A DNA stretch of 37,033 nt from Paenibacillus sp. oral taxon 786 str. D14 (GTDB lineage Bacteria > Bacillota > Bacilli > Paenibacillales > Paenibacillaceae). Where the stretch lies: contig NZ_GG695984.1 of the NCBI RefSeq assembly GCF_000159955.1, positions 36,658-73,690 of the forward strand. Direction: 5' to 3'. This document shows, one piece after another, positions 16,572 to 24,005 of this stretch; within the stretch, counting starts at the first letter, position 1; each line of letters starts with the position of its first letter. The position numbers and the translations under genes were made by a program. Below the pieces are notes generated by a model. The model was not told the origin of the DNA, did not search any database, and worked only from the letters and a program-made list of their open reading frames with translations.

Positions 16572-18077
16572 ATGTCTGAATATATGCTCGAAATGAAGGG
16601 CATTACCAAGGAATTTCCCGGCGTTAAAGCGCTGGATGGCGTAACACTGCAGGTTCGACCGGGTACCGTTCATGCGCTGATGGGCGAGAATGGGGCCGGC
16701 AAATCCACGCTGATGAAATGTCTGTTCGGGATTTATAAGCCGGACAGCGGTGAAATTTATTTGAATGGTCAAAAAGCGGAAATCAACAATTCCAGCGATG
16801 CGCTGAAGCTTGGGGTCTCGATGATTCACCAAGAGCTGCATCCGGTACCTTTCCGCAATGTGATGGAAAATATCTGGCTCGGACGTTTCCCGATGAAAGG
16901 ATGGGGACCCTTCCAATTCGTCGACCATAAGAAGATGTATCAGGATACGGAAGAGCTGTTTAAACAATTAGATATTGATTTGGATCCGGATACGATTGTC
17001 GGCAAGCTGTCCGTTTCCAAAATCCAGTCGATCGAGATCGCGAAGGCGGTATCGTTTAACTCGCGGATTATCGTGATGGACGAACCTACCTCTTCCTTGA
17101 CAAGCGTAGAGGTTGAGCATCTATTCCGGATCATCAACGACTTGAAGAAGCGCGGGGTGTCGATCATCTATATCTCGCACAAGATGGAGGAGATTTTGCG
17201 GATCTCCGACGATGTAACGATCATGCGTGACGGCAAGAAGATTGGGACGTGGCCAGCGTCGGAGATGACGACCGACCTCATTATTTCCAAGATGGTTGGG
17301 CGCGATCTCACGCAGCGATTCCCGGATCGCCACAACAAGCCAAACGGCGTCATTATGAAGGTAGAGCATCTGACGTCCGTCGATCCAAAATCTTTTAAAG
17401 ATGTATCGTTCGAATTGCGCAAAGGGGAGATCCTTGGCGTAGGCGGTCTGGTTGGGGCGCAGCGCACCGAGTTAATCGAAGCGTTGTTTGGCCTTCGTGA
17501 AATTCAGTCCGGCACCATCTCGATTCACGGCAAAGAGGTGAAGATCCGCAGCGCCAGTGAAGCCAAAAAATACGGATTGGCGCTATTGACGGAGGAACGC
17601 CGGACAACCGGTATTTTCCCGGTATTGTCTGTTCATGAAAATGCGGCCATTGCCAACATTGACCGTTATGTGACGCCTTTTGGCCTGCTGAATGAGCGGA
17701 AGAAAAAGGCTGAAGCCAATCAAATGGTTGAGAAGCTGCGGACGAAAACACCGTCGCCTAAAACGCTGATCATGAACCTTTCGGGCGGGAATCAGCAAAA
17801 GGTGTTGCTGGCCCGTTGGTTGCTCACTAACCCGGAAATTTTACTGCTGGACGAACCGACGCGCGGGATCGACGTCGGGGCAAAATACGAAATTTATTCC
17901 ATTATTGCGGATTTGGCACAGCAAGGCAAGAGCATCATCATGATTTCATCCGAGATGCCTGAACTGCTTGGGATGTCCGACCGTGTCATGGTAATGTCCG
18001 AAGGCCGTCTGACGGGAATATTGGATGGAGATAAGGCTACGGAAGAAGAAATTATGCGTCTGGCAGCCCAGCACTAA
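16572..18077 (+). CDS. mglA: Galactose/methyl-galactoside importer ATPase MglA
   Basis: 501 residues with two ABC ATPase domains in tandem, the standard sugar-importer design. The N-terminal domain has Walker A GENGAGKS (38-45) and Walker B IVMDEPTSSL. The C-terminal domain has a degenerate Walker A (GGLVGAQRTE, without Lys), signature LSGGN (403-407) and Walker B LLLDEPTRGID with D427. That asymmetry is normal for MglA/RbsA. A GGGGG ribosome site lies just before ATG 16572. It works with MglB and MglC in the membrane; RbsA or AraG cannot be fully excluded from motifs alone, but the MglB neighbour settles the name. Confidence 0.95.
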   Translation: MSEYMLEMKGITKEFPGVKALDGVTLQVRPGTVHALMGENGAGKSTLMKCLFGIYKPDSGEIYLNGQKAEINNSSDALKLGVSMIHQELHPVPFRNVMENIWLGRFPMKGWGPFQFVDHKKMYQDTEELFKQLDIDLDPDTIVGKLSVSKIQSIEIAKAVSFNSRIIVMDEPTSSLTSVEVEHLFRIINDLKKRGVSIIYISHKMEEILRISDDVTIMRDGKKIGTWPASEMTTDLIISKMVGRDLTQRFPDRHNKPNGVIMKVEHLTSVDPKSFKDVSFELRKGEILGVGGLVGAQRTELIEALFGLREIQSGTISIHGKEVKIRSASEAKKYGLALLTEERRTTGIFPVLSVHENAAIANIDRYVTPFGLLNERKKKAEANQMVEKLRTKTPSPKTLIMNLSGGNQQKVLLARWLLTNPEILLLDEPTRGIDVGAKYEIYSIIADLAQQGKSIIMISSEMPELLGMSDRVMVMSEGRLTGILDGDKATEEEIMRLAAQH

Positions 18078-18099
18078 GGATTTGAAGGAGGAGAAAATC

Positions 18100-19110
18100 A
18101 TGAATACAAAGAAAATTCAGAGCTTTGTGACCGAAAATGCCATTTATATCGTTTTGGCCGTGCTGCTTATCGGCATCGCCGCTTATGATCCAAGCTTTAT
18201 CGGACTAAATACGTTTCGCGATATTTTGATCCAATCGTCCACCCGGGTTATCATCGCCCTTGGGGTTGCGTTTATCCTCATTACCGGCGGTACCGACTTG
18301 TCCGCGGGCCGGATGGTCGGATTGACGGCTGTCGTCTCTGCCTCCATGCTGCAAGAGGTCGATTATGCCCGTCGCTTTTTCCCGAACCTGCCGGAGCTTC
18401 CGTTGTTTGTACCGATTTTGATCGCAATTGTTGTAGGTCTGATCTTTGGTCTGATCAACGGGATTATCGTATCCAAGTTTAAGGTTCCGCCGTTTATCGC
18501 TACACTGGGCACCATGGTTGCCATCTACGGGATCAACTCCCTATATTTCGATACGGAGCCGAACCAATCCCAGCCGATCGGCGGATTGCGCGACGACTTT
18601 ACAACGTTAGGTTCAGGTTCATTGTTCAGTAACTGGAGCTTCTCGATTCCATATATCGTCATTATTGCGATTGTCGTTTGTGCGATCGTTTGGGTCATGT
18701 TCAATAAAACCCGGCTTGGCAAAAATATGTACGCCATCGGCGGCAACCAGCAAGCTGCGAAAGTATCGGGGATTAACGTCTCCAAAAACTTGATTATGAT
18801 CTACTCGATCGCCGGGGCGCTTTACGGCTTGGCTGGTGTGCTGGAAGCAGCCAGAACCGGCGGTGCTACGAACAACTACGGGAACATGTACGAGCTTGAT
18901 GCGATCGCAGCCTGCGTCGTGGGGGGCGTATCCACCACCGGCGGGATTGGTACGGTTCCAGGCATTATGGCTGGCGTGCTGATCTTTACGGTCATCAACT
19001 ATGGCTTGACGTTCGTAGGCGTAGGTCCTTACTGGCAACAAATCATCAAAGGTGCAATCATCGTTGCTGCGGTAGCGTTCGATATGCGGAAATACGCAAG
19101 CAAGAAATAA
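18100..19110 (+). CDS. mglC: Galactose/methyl-galactoside permease MglC
   Basis: 336 residues, very hydrophobic, with about ten predicted membrane segments of the BPD_transp_2 (RbsC/MglC) family. Recognisable stretches are ALGVAFILITGGTDLSAGR, GLINGIIVSKFKVPPFIATLG, AIGGNQQAAKVSGINV and ACVVGGVSTTGGIGTVPG. ATG 18100 is chosen because of GAAGGAGGAG at 18084-18093; the frame is open further upstream into the mglA end, but those residues are charged and lack a ribosome site. It is the last gene of mglBAC, followed by a terminator. Confidence 0.95.
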   Translation: MNTKKIQSFVTENAIYIVLAVLLIGIAAYDPSFIGLNTFRDILIQSSTRVIIALGVAFILITGGTDLSAGRMVGLTAVVSASMLQEVDYARRFFPNLPELPLFVPILIAIVVGLIFGLINGIIVSKFKVPPFIATLGTMVAIYGINSLYFDTEPNQSQPIGGLRDDFTTLGSGSLFSNWSFSIPYIVIIAIVVCAIVWVMFNKTRLGKNMYAIGGNQQAAKVSGINVSKNLIMIYSIAGALYGLAGVLEAARTGGATNNYGNMYELDAIAACVVGGVSTTGGIGTVPGIMAGVLIFTVINYGLTFVGVGPYWQQIIKGAIIVAAVAFDMRKYASKK

Positions 19111-19129
19111 GGTCTTTTAGGGTTAAGTG

Positions 19130-19157
19130 AAGGGCGGCTTTTGTGCCGTCCTTTTTT
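19130..19157 (+). terminator. Terminator of mglBAC
   Basis: A 9-bp stem (19130-19138 with 19145-19153), a 6-base loop and a run of six T. Confidence 0.8.
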
Positions 19158-19190
19158 CCATTTTTTACGCAAGCGGAAGCCGTCGAAATA

Positions 19191-19199
19191 TGTTAAAAT
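19191..19199 (+). promoter_or_regulatory. Possible extended -10 of the CAP-protein gene
   Basis: TGTTAAAAT fits an extended -10 (TGN followed by TAAAAT) 62 bases before the start codon. No convincing -35 was found. Confidence 0.3.
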
Positions 19200-19260
19200 G
19201 TGACAAGAATCATAAGACAAGAATCGGCGATAGGAAATCGGCTGGGGGGAGCAAGCCATC

Positions 19261-19797
19261 ATGAAGAAGTGGAGCAAAATCGGTTTGTCCGGGCTGCTGA
19301 TTGCAGCCTTGGTTTTGGTTATGACGACGTGGCAAGGAGGAACTGGATTCGGTACGGATACTGCGTATGCCGCAGCTGCCGCCAGCAATTCCTCGAAGTC
19401 GCTTGCAGCGGTCTACCTGAAGATCCAGACACAGAACGCGTCCAAGGTAGTTGAACTCGTCAACCAGGAGCGTAAGAAAGCCGGTCTGAAGCCGCTGATC
19501 GTACATACCAATTTGACCAAAATGGCCAAAACCAAAGCCATCGACATGTTCAAAACCGCGTATTTCAGCCATACATCACCGAAATACGGCTCTCCCTTCG
19601 ACATGATGGACGCGTTCAACATTACCTACATCTACGCAGGAGAGAACATCGGCAAAGGGCAACGCACCGCTGAGGAAGTGGTCAAGGATTGGATGGAGAG
19701 TCCCGGCCATAAGGCGAATATCCTCAACCCTAAATACAAGCTGATCGGCGTCGGGTATTATAATGGGTATTGGGTGCAGGAGTTTATTGGGAAATAG
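19261..19797 (+). CDS. Secreted CAP/SCP-domain protein (YkwD-like)
   Basis: 178 residues. A signal peptide with a long hydrophobic stretch and an AYA-AAA cleavage region (about residue 38) is followed by a compact CAP domain (about 58-178): VNQERKKAGL helix, His in YFSHTSP, Glu in AGENIGKGQ, SPGHKANILN and a final WVQEF strand. This is the usual set of conserved CAP residues. The protein is probably released or wall-associated; the function of bacterial CAP proteins is poorly known (some are near spore-coat or wall genes). The G-rich ribosome site GGGGGGAG precedes ATG 19261. It is monocistronic, with a terminator about 190 bases downstream. Confidence 0.88.
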   Translation: MKKWSKIGLSGLLIAALVLVMTTWQGGTGFGTDTAYAAAAASNSSKSLAAVYLKIQTQNASKVVELVNQERKKAGLKPLIVHTNLTKMAKTKAIDMFKTAYFSHTSPKYGSPFDMMDAFNITYIYAGENIGKGQRTAEEVVKDWMESPGHKANILNPKYKLIGVGYYNGYWVQEFIGK

Positions 19798-19845
19798 GAA
19801 GTTCCCTTCATCCTATTGCTGATCCACGAAAAAGGATAACGACCA

Positions 19846-19905
19846 CGGGCCGCTCTTGTCCGCCGTTTGTCCATCGATGAGAGGGAAGGAAGACAAGCGG
19901 CTCCC
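19846..19905. repeat. Imperfect inverted repeat downstream of the CAP-protein gene
   Basis: Arms around 19846-19861 and 19889-19905 (GGGCCGCTCTTGTCC against GGAAGACAAGCGGCTCCC) pair with small indels. It has no T-tract and may be a 3' stabilising hairpin. Confidence 0.35.
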
Positions 19906-19986
19906 AAATGCGGACGTAAACTCCCTTAGGTTCGTTATTCTTTTTCTTCAAGCAATAGGACGCCGGAAATGTGGGCGGATGCAGGA

Positions 19987-20016
19987 AGAGCCCGGCTAGA
20001 CAGCCGGGCTCTTTGA
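19987..20016 (+). terminator. Hairpin, likely terminator
   Basis: A perfect 11-bp GC-rich stem (19987-19997 with 20002-20012) with a 4-base loop and a short T tail. Confidence 0.6.
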
Positions 20017-20106
20017 TGTATTTTAGCGGAGTCTGGGGAGCGAAAAGTGTGTTTGAGCAGTCGGCTGACGGACCAACGTAGAGTGATTCAACGGGATAAT
20101 GGAGTT

Positions 20107-20291
20107 TTAGCGGAACTGAGAGACGCTATTTGGCTCTAGGTGCATGATTGGGAATTCTAACGGAACGAGGAGACCTTATTCGGGTGAATTTGGCTCTATT
20201 GGGTCCATTTTGAGGTGAATAACGGCTTCTGGTTCCGTTAGAACGGGAAATGACCGGGAAATGTTTAAATAACGTCTCTACGTTCCGTTAG
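20107..20291. repeat. Four-copy symmetric intergenic repeat
   Basis: Four copies of a 24-base unit close to CTAACGGAAC-NNNGAGACGTTATT lie at 20107-20130 and 20157-20180 (direct) and at 20218-20241 and 20268-20291 (inverted). Copies within each pair are exactly 50 bases apart, so the block is a large palindrome. TGGCTCTA recurs after both direct units. The rest of the 19798-20537 gap holds the hairpins noted and the pspA promoter; I see no gene in it. I have the impression that similar units are dispersed in Paenibacillus intergenic DNA, but I could not check. Confidence 0.75.
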
Positions 20292-20469
20292 AGATCAGGT
20301 GCGGGAGAAACGCATTGGTCGCCTTTGGGAGCGGATTTCTACAGTGTTGGAGTTTACTGAATCCAAGAAATCCGCGAGCAACAGCGATCGTAAGAACATT
20401 TCACCCGGCGGCCACCAAAGCTCTTTAAATCAATCTTTCATGCTCATCGTCTAATCCGAGATATTTTAT

Positions 20470-20495
20470 TGAAACCTCCCGAACTTTGCAGCGTA
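20470..20495 (+). promoter_or_regulatory. SigW-type ECF promoter of pspA
   Basis: TGAAAC (20470-20475), exactly 16 bases, CGTA (20492-20495). This is the consensus Bacillus SigW promoter, and pspA is a SigW gene in B. subtilis. The predicted start site leaves a leader of about 35 bases. Confidence 0.75.
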
Positions 20496-20537
20496 AACAT
20501 AAGCATAATCTGATATTTTAATCGGGAGGAAAAGCAA

Positions 20538-21209
20538 ATGTCCATTTTCAAAAGATTACGCGATTTGACCATGTCTAATATCAACGCTTTGATCGACAAA
20601 GCGGAAGATCCGATCAAATTGACCGACCAATATATCCGGGATATGCAAGAAGATCTCGAAGATGCGGAGAAGGCGGTTGCCGCCCAAATCGCGATTGAGA
20701 AGAAGTTTAAAGGCTTGTATGAAGAGCAGCAAGCGTTGGTCGAGCGGCGTACCCAGCAGGCGCATCAGGCGGCTCAAGCGCAAAACGTTGACCTGGCTCG
20801 CCGCGCACTTGAAGAGAAGAAAGCCGCTGAGGCAAAAATGGCGGAATACAAGGCAAGCTACGAGCAAAACAAAGCCGCTGCCGACAATCTTCGGGCGAAG
20901 CTTGAGGAAATGCGCAAACAGCTGACGGAAATGAAGAATAAACGCGAAACGTTGGTTGCCAGATACAATGCAGCTAAAGCGCAAAATGAAATCAACAAGA
21001 CGATGTCCGGGTTTAACTCCGATTCCGCGGCAAACGGCCTGAAGCGGATGGAAGAGAAGATGCTGCAAATGGAAGCCCAAGCCGAAGCCAGCAATGAGCT
21101 GAACTCTAAGGCTAAATCCTTGGATGAAGAGTTCGAAAGCCTGAACAAGGATTCTGCCGTGGAAGCAGAATTGGCCGAGCTGATGAAGCTATATGAGGAT
21201 AAAAAATAA
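20538..21209 (+). CDS. pspA: PspA/IM30 phage-shock protein (LiaH-like)
   Basis: 223 residues, almost entirely helical coiled coil rich in Ala, Glu, Lys and Gln, with the N-terminal amphipathic helix (MSIFKRLRDLTMSNINALIDKAEDP) that binds lipid. The family (ESCRT-III relatives) oligomerises on stressed membranes and preserves integrity. The next gene encodes a DUF4178 protein, a known companion of pspA in Firmicutes. ATG 20538 has GGGAGGA eight bases upstream. Transcription from a SigW-type promoter fits an envelope-stress role. Confidence 0.95.
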   Translation: MSIFKRLRDLTMSNINALIDKAEDPIKLTDQYIRDMQEDLEDAEKAVAAQIAIEKKFKGLYEEQQALVERRTQQAHQAAQAQNVDLARRALEEKKAAEAKMAEYKASYEQNKAAADNLRAKLEEMRKQLTEMKNKRETLVARYNAAKAQNEINKTMSGFNSDSAANGLKRMEEKMLQMEAQAEASNELNSKAKSLDEEFESLNKDSAVEAELAELMKLYEDKK

Positions 21210-21242
21210 GCGACTTGATTCTAAAGTGAGGCTAGACCAAAT

Positions 21243-21749
21243 ATGAGCGTATGGAAAAGACTCGGCAATTTGTTTGCCAAACCGGCGCCGCCCGTCGTAG
21301 AGAAGAGCATGCTATCGCTGGCCCCGGGCGATATCTGCGAGGTATCGCTCATTTCCTACGAGGTGACCGGCCGGGTCGGCAATCGCGGGCGTAACGCGGT
21401 TATGCTGACGCTGCAGGACGGCAGTCAGATCCGTTATCTGCTGGTCGAGGATCGTGAGACGCTGCAGTATCATCTCTATCAGCCGATTGACGGACGGCTG
21501 AACGATCCGACCGAGGTGCCGGGCCAGATGGATCTTGACGGAACGCTGTATTATTTGGAGGAAGAGTACGGCGGTTACGTATCTGTGGTTGGCAAGACGC
21601 CGTTCCTTCAAGGCGGGGAACAGCATGTGTGGCAGTACCAGTCAGACGACGGCAAGCTGCTGCGGATCGAATGGCAGAACGGGCGGTTTATGTTGTACGA
21701 AGGCGTTAAGGTGATTCCGGCCGACGTCAAAGTCATTCGAGCCAATTAA
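21243..21749 (+). CDS. DUF4178 protein, pspA partner
   Basis: 168 residues, no signal peptide or membrane helix. It begins MSVWKRLGNLFAK, an amphipathic stretch similar in type to the PspA N-terminus, and continues as a beta-rich domain (GDICEVSLISYEVTGRV, LQDGSQIRYLLVED, YYLEEEYGGYVSV, QYQSDDGKLLRIEWQNG) that I place in DUF4178. Function is unknown; repeated association with pspA suggests a part in the envelope-stress response. It lies 33 bases after pspA with only a weak, distant ribosome site (GTGAGG), so it is probably made at lower level from the same transcript. Confidence 0.75.
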   Translation: MSVWKRLGNLFAKPAPPVVEKSMLSLAPGDICEVSLISYEVTGRVGNRGRNAVMLTLQDGSQIRYLLVEDRETLQYHLYQPIDGRLNDPTEVPGQMDLDGTLYYLEEEYGGYVSVVGKTPFLQGGEQHVWQYQSDDGKLLRIEWQNGRFMLYEGVKVIPADVKVIRAN

Positions 21750-21799
21750 GGCGATAATCTTTAAGCAACTATTGTTCCAAAGCGCGATGAAGCCCGATG

Positions 21800-21844
21800 A
21801 AGCGCGAGAACGAGGCGATCCCCTCGATTCCCGCGCTTTTTTTT
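21800..21844 (+). terminator. Terminator of the pspA operon
   Basis: Outer stem AAGCGCG (21800-21806) with CGCGCTT (21832-21838), continued by an inner GAACGAGG/CCTCGATTC helix, then a run of eight T. Confidence 0.8.
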
Positions 21845-21858
21845 CGCCGAAAGCACAC

Positions 21859-21902
21859 AAAAAAATAACATCCCCCAAGCTGCCAATGCAGTGGAGGATG
21901 CT
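21859..21902 (-). terminator. Terminator of tRNA-Lys
   Basis: On the minus strand a 10-bp stem with two G:T pairs and a short inner helix is followed by seven T. It begins just beyond the tRNA 3' end and faces the pspA-operon terminator. Confidence 0.75.
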
Positions 21903-21907
21903 ATAAA

Positions 21908-21980
21908 TGGGTTATGCAGGGGTCGAACCTGCGACCTGCCGATTAAGAGTCGGCTGCTCTACCAGCTAAGCTAATAACCC
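21908..21980 (-). tRNA. tRNA-Lys (anticodon CTT)
   Basis: 73 bases. The acceptor stem GGGTTAT pairs with ATAACCC and is followed by discriminator A, with no encoded CCA. The D arm (TAGCTTAGCTGGTAGAGCA) is normal. The anticodon arm has the loop CTCTTAA, giving anticodon CTT (codon AAG). The T arm has the canonical GTTCGAC. A good TATAAT on the minus strand lies at about 22025-22030, some 45 bases upstream, but its -35 is poor. Confidence 0.97.
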
Positions 21981-22017
21981 TTAATGTAAGGTTCCTTAAT
22001 GTGAAGGTTTCTTAAGG
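21979..22017. repeat. Short tandem duplication in the tRNA-Lys leader
   Basis: CCTTAATGTAAGGTT (21979-21993) is followed directly by CCTTAATGTGAAGGTTT (21994-22010) and a partial third copy CTTAAGG (22011-22017). Confidence 0.6.
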
Positions 22018-22104
22018 ACAAGAACTATTATAACTCTACAGTTCTAAAAATGCTAGTCCTTTTTTCGAGAAAATTTGCATCTCTTTGCAAGAAGTTTTAT
22101 GTTA

Positions 22105-22133
22105 TTTACATAAGTTGGAGAGTTACTCATAAT
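22105..22133 (+). promoter_or_regulatory. Predicted promoter of the SGNH hydrolase-ABC operon
   Basis: TTTACA (22105-22110), a 17-base spacer and CATAAT (22128-22133): five of six matches in each hexamer. A small dyad TTATGT-N5-ACATAA overlaps the -35. Confidence 0.6.
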
Positions 22134-22173
22134 TAGCGTAAATGAGGGACTGCGAGGAAACAGGAGGGGTTAC

Positions 22174-22977
22174 ATGAGCAGGACGTCCCGGATTTGGCGG
22201 TGGGCGGGATTGGCGTCACTGGTATCGACTTTAATTCTGCTCGCTGGATTCGTATATGCGGTGTCGGATATTGCCGATCCGTCGGCAGCCGCTGGCCATT
22301 CGACAGTTTCACCGTCCCAAACGGAACCCGCCGTGAAAGCGGGGGCCTGGGATGTGACGGCCATCGGGGATTCCTTGGCCAAAGGGACTGGGGACGATAC
22401 AGGCAGCGGATTTGCCCGCCGGACGGTGGATCTCTTTAATAAAGAGGGCGCCACGTCTAAACTGGTCAATAACTTGGGAATTAACGGTCTGACAACGAAG
22501 GAACTGCTGCCGATGCTGGACGATCCGGGTGTGAAATATGCCCTGCAGCAGTCGGGGATTATCCTGTTGTCGATTGGGGGAAATGATCTGTTTGACGGCA
22601 CGGAGGCGTTAACCTCGGGACAGCAAGTCCCAACCCAGACGGAAATCGAAGCGGCGATTGAGAAGAGCTCGGCGGATTTTGAAAAAATCGTAGCACAAAT
22701 CAAGAAAATCAACGTGCAAGCGCTCCTCGTCTACGTGGGTTTATATAATCCGTTCAGCGATCTTGATGGGATGCGCGAAATCGGTAACGATGCGGTAGCG
22801 CGCTGGAACGCGATGGCGATGAAAACGCTTGGGGAATATGACGGCACCTTGGTCGTGCCAACCTATGACTTGTTTACGAATAACTCGTCCCGTTATTTGT
22901 CGAGCGACCATTTTCATCCGAACGGAGATGGCTACCAGGCGATTGCCGAACGGATGGTCCAAAGCATCGCACGCTAA
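22174..22977 (+). CDS. Secreted or membrane-anchored SGNH/GDSL hydrolase
   Basis: 267 residues. A single N-terminal hydrophobic segment (about 11-31, signal or anchor) leads into an SGNH hydrolase domain: block I AIGDSLAKG with nucleophile Ser67, block II Gly/Asn in NLGINGLTT, block III GGND, and block V SSDHFHPNG carrying the Asp-His pair. The family includes lipases, esterases and cell-wall or polysaccharide deacetylases (YpmR-like proteins are close by motif). Ribosome site CAGGAGGGG precedes ATG 22174. An ABC transporter gene starts 42 bases after the stop, so the three genes probably form one operon. The substrate is unknown. Confidence 0.88.
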   Translation: MSRTSRIWRWAGLASLVSTLILLAGFVYAVSDIADPSAAAGHSTVSPSQTEPAVKAGAWDVTAIGDSLAKGTGDDTGSGFARRTVDLFNKEGATSKLVNNLGINGLTTKELLPMLDDPGVKYALQQSGIILLSIGGNDLFDGTEALTSGQQVPTQTEIEAAIEKSSADFEKIVAQIKKINVQALLVYVGLYNPFSDLDGMREIGNDAVARWNAMAMKTLGEYDGTLVVPTYDLFTNNSSRYLSSDHFHPNGDGYQAIAERMVQSIAR

Positions 22978-23018
22978 TGACGGTTTAATGCTGGAGTCTA
23001 AATGAAGGAGTGAACGCC

Positions 23019-24005
23019 ATGGCAGCACGGCAGCCGATCATCGCTGAGCAGCGTCAACCTGTCCTAAGGGTGCAGGGGCTCAAAAAGAAAATCGGACGTA
23101 AATGGATCGTGCATGAAGTGAATTTCGAGGTGTACGCCGGAGAGATCTTTGGGTTCCTTGGTCCCAACGGAGCCGGCAAAACAACCACGATCCGCATGCT
23201 CGTCGATTTAATTCGGCCAACCGAAGGCCAAGTACATATTTGCGGATACAATGTACAACGGGAACCGGAGCTGGCGCTCCGCTGCGTTGGGTCCATCGTG
23301 GAAAATCCCGAGGTTTACAGCTATTTAACCGGGCGGGAGAATCTCGAGCATTTCGCCCGCATGATTTCGGGCATCGATGGGAAGCGGATTGAAGAAGTTG
23401 TGCAAATGGTTGGGCTAACGGGCCGGATCGACGACAAAGTGAAAACCTATTCGCTGGGCATGCGGCAGCGGTTGGGTATTGCCCAAGCGTTGTTGGGCCG
23501 GCCGAAGCTTCTGATTCTGGATGAACCTACAAACGGTCTGGATCCCAAGGGGATCAAAGAAATGCGCAGCTTCATCCGCCGGCTCGCGGAAGAAGGGATG
23601 GCCGTTTTTGTATCGAGCCACCTGCTCAGCGAAATTCAACTGCTGTGCGATCGAGTGGCGATTATCGGGCGCGGGCGTGTACTCGCCGTCGGCAAAGTCG
23701 ATGAGCTGATCCAGGCGAATCGAAGTTATGTGGTCTGGGAATTGGAGCCCCGGGAGCCTGGCGAGCGGCTGCTGCGGTCGGCAAGCGGGGTCAACGTGGT
23801 AACCGAAGCCGGAAACGTCCTGGACGATACGATTATGGCGGGAATCCAGGGCCAGGCGATCGTAACTCAAATGCAGCCGGAATTGATCCCTGGCCTCGTA
23901 CAGCGTCTGGTGCAGGAAGGGATCCGGGTAGAGGCCGTGCAGAAGGTGAATCCGACGCTCGAGCAGCTGTTCCTGGAGATGACGGAAGGTGAAAGCATTG
24001 AATAA
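23019..24005 (+). CDS. ABC transporter ATPase (BcrA/CcmA type)
   Basis: 328 residues: an ABC ATPase with a C-terminal extension of about 100 residues. Walker A is GPNGAGKT (48-55); the signature is YSLGMRQR, characteristic of BcrA-like drug/peptide exporters; Walker B is LILDEPTNGLDP with D168-E169; the H-loop is in SSHLLSE. ATG 23019 is chosen from GAAGGAG (23004-23010) eight bases upstream; the GTG at 23010 sits on the ribosome site itself. It pairs with the ABC-2 permease that overlaps its 3' end. The pair may export or sense a lipid, peptide or antibiotic. Confidence 0.92.
   Translation: MAARQPIIAEQRQPVLRVQGLKKKIGRKWIVHEVNFEVYAGEIFGFLGPNGAGKTTTIRMLVDLIRPTEGQVHICGYNVQREPELALRCVGSIVENPEVYSYLTGRENLEHFARMISGIDGKRIEEVVQMVGLTGRIDDKVKTYSLGMRQRLGIAQALLGRPKLLILDEPTNGLDPKGIKEMRSFIRRLAEEGMAVFVSSHLLSEIQLLCDRVAIIGRGRVLAVGKVDELIQANRSYVVWELEPREPGERLLRSASGVNVVTEAGNVLDDTIMAGIQGQAIVTQMQPELIPGLVQRLVQEGIRVEAVQKVNPTLEQLFLEMTEGESIE

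Noticed and set aside
19191..19205. TGTTA/TGACA pair before the CAP-protein gene as a TnrA/GlnR site
   Set aside because: The spacing is five bases instead of seven, so the half-sites would not be correctly phased.
20040..20300. CRISPR array
   Set aside because: The repeated units occur in both orientations, vary in sequence and number only four, unlike direct CRISPR repeats; no cas genes are nearby.
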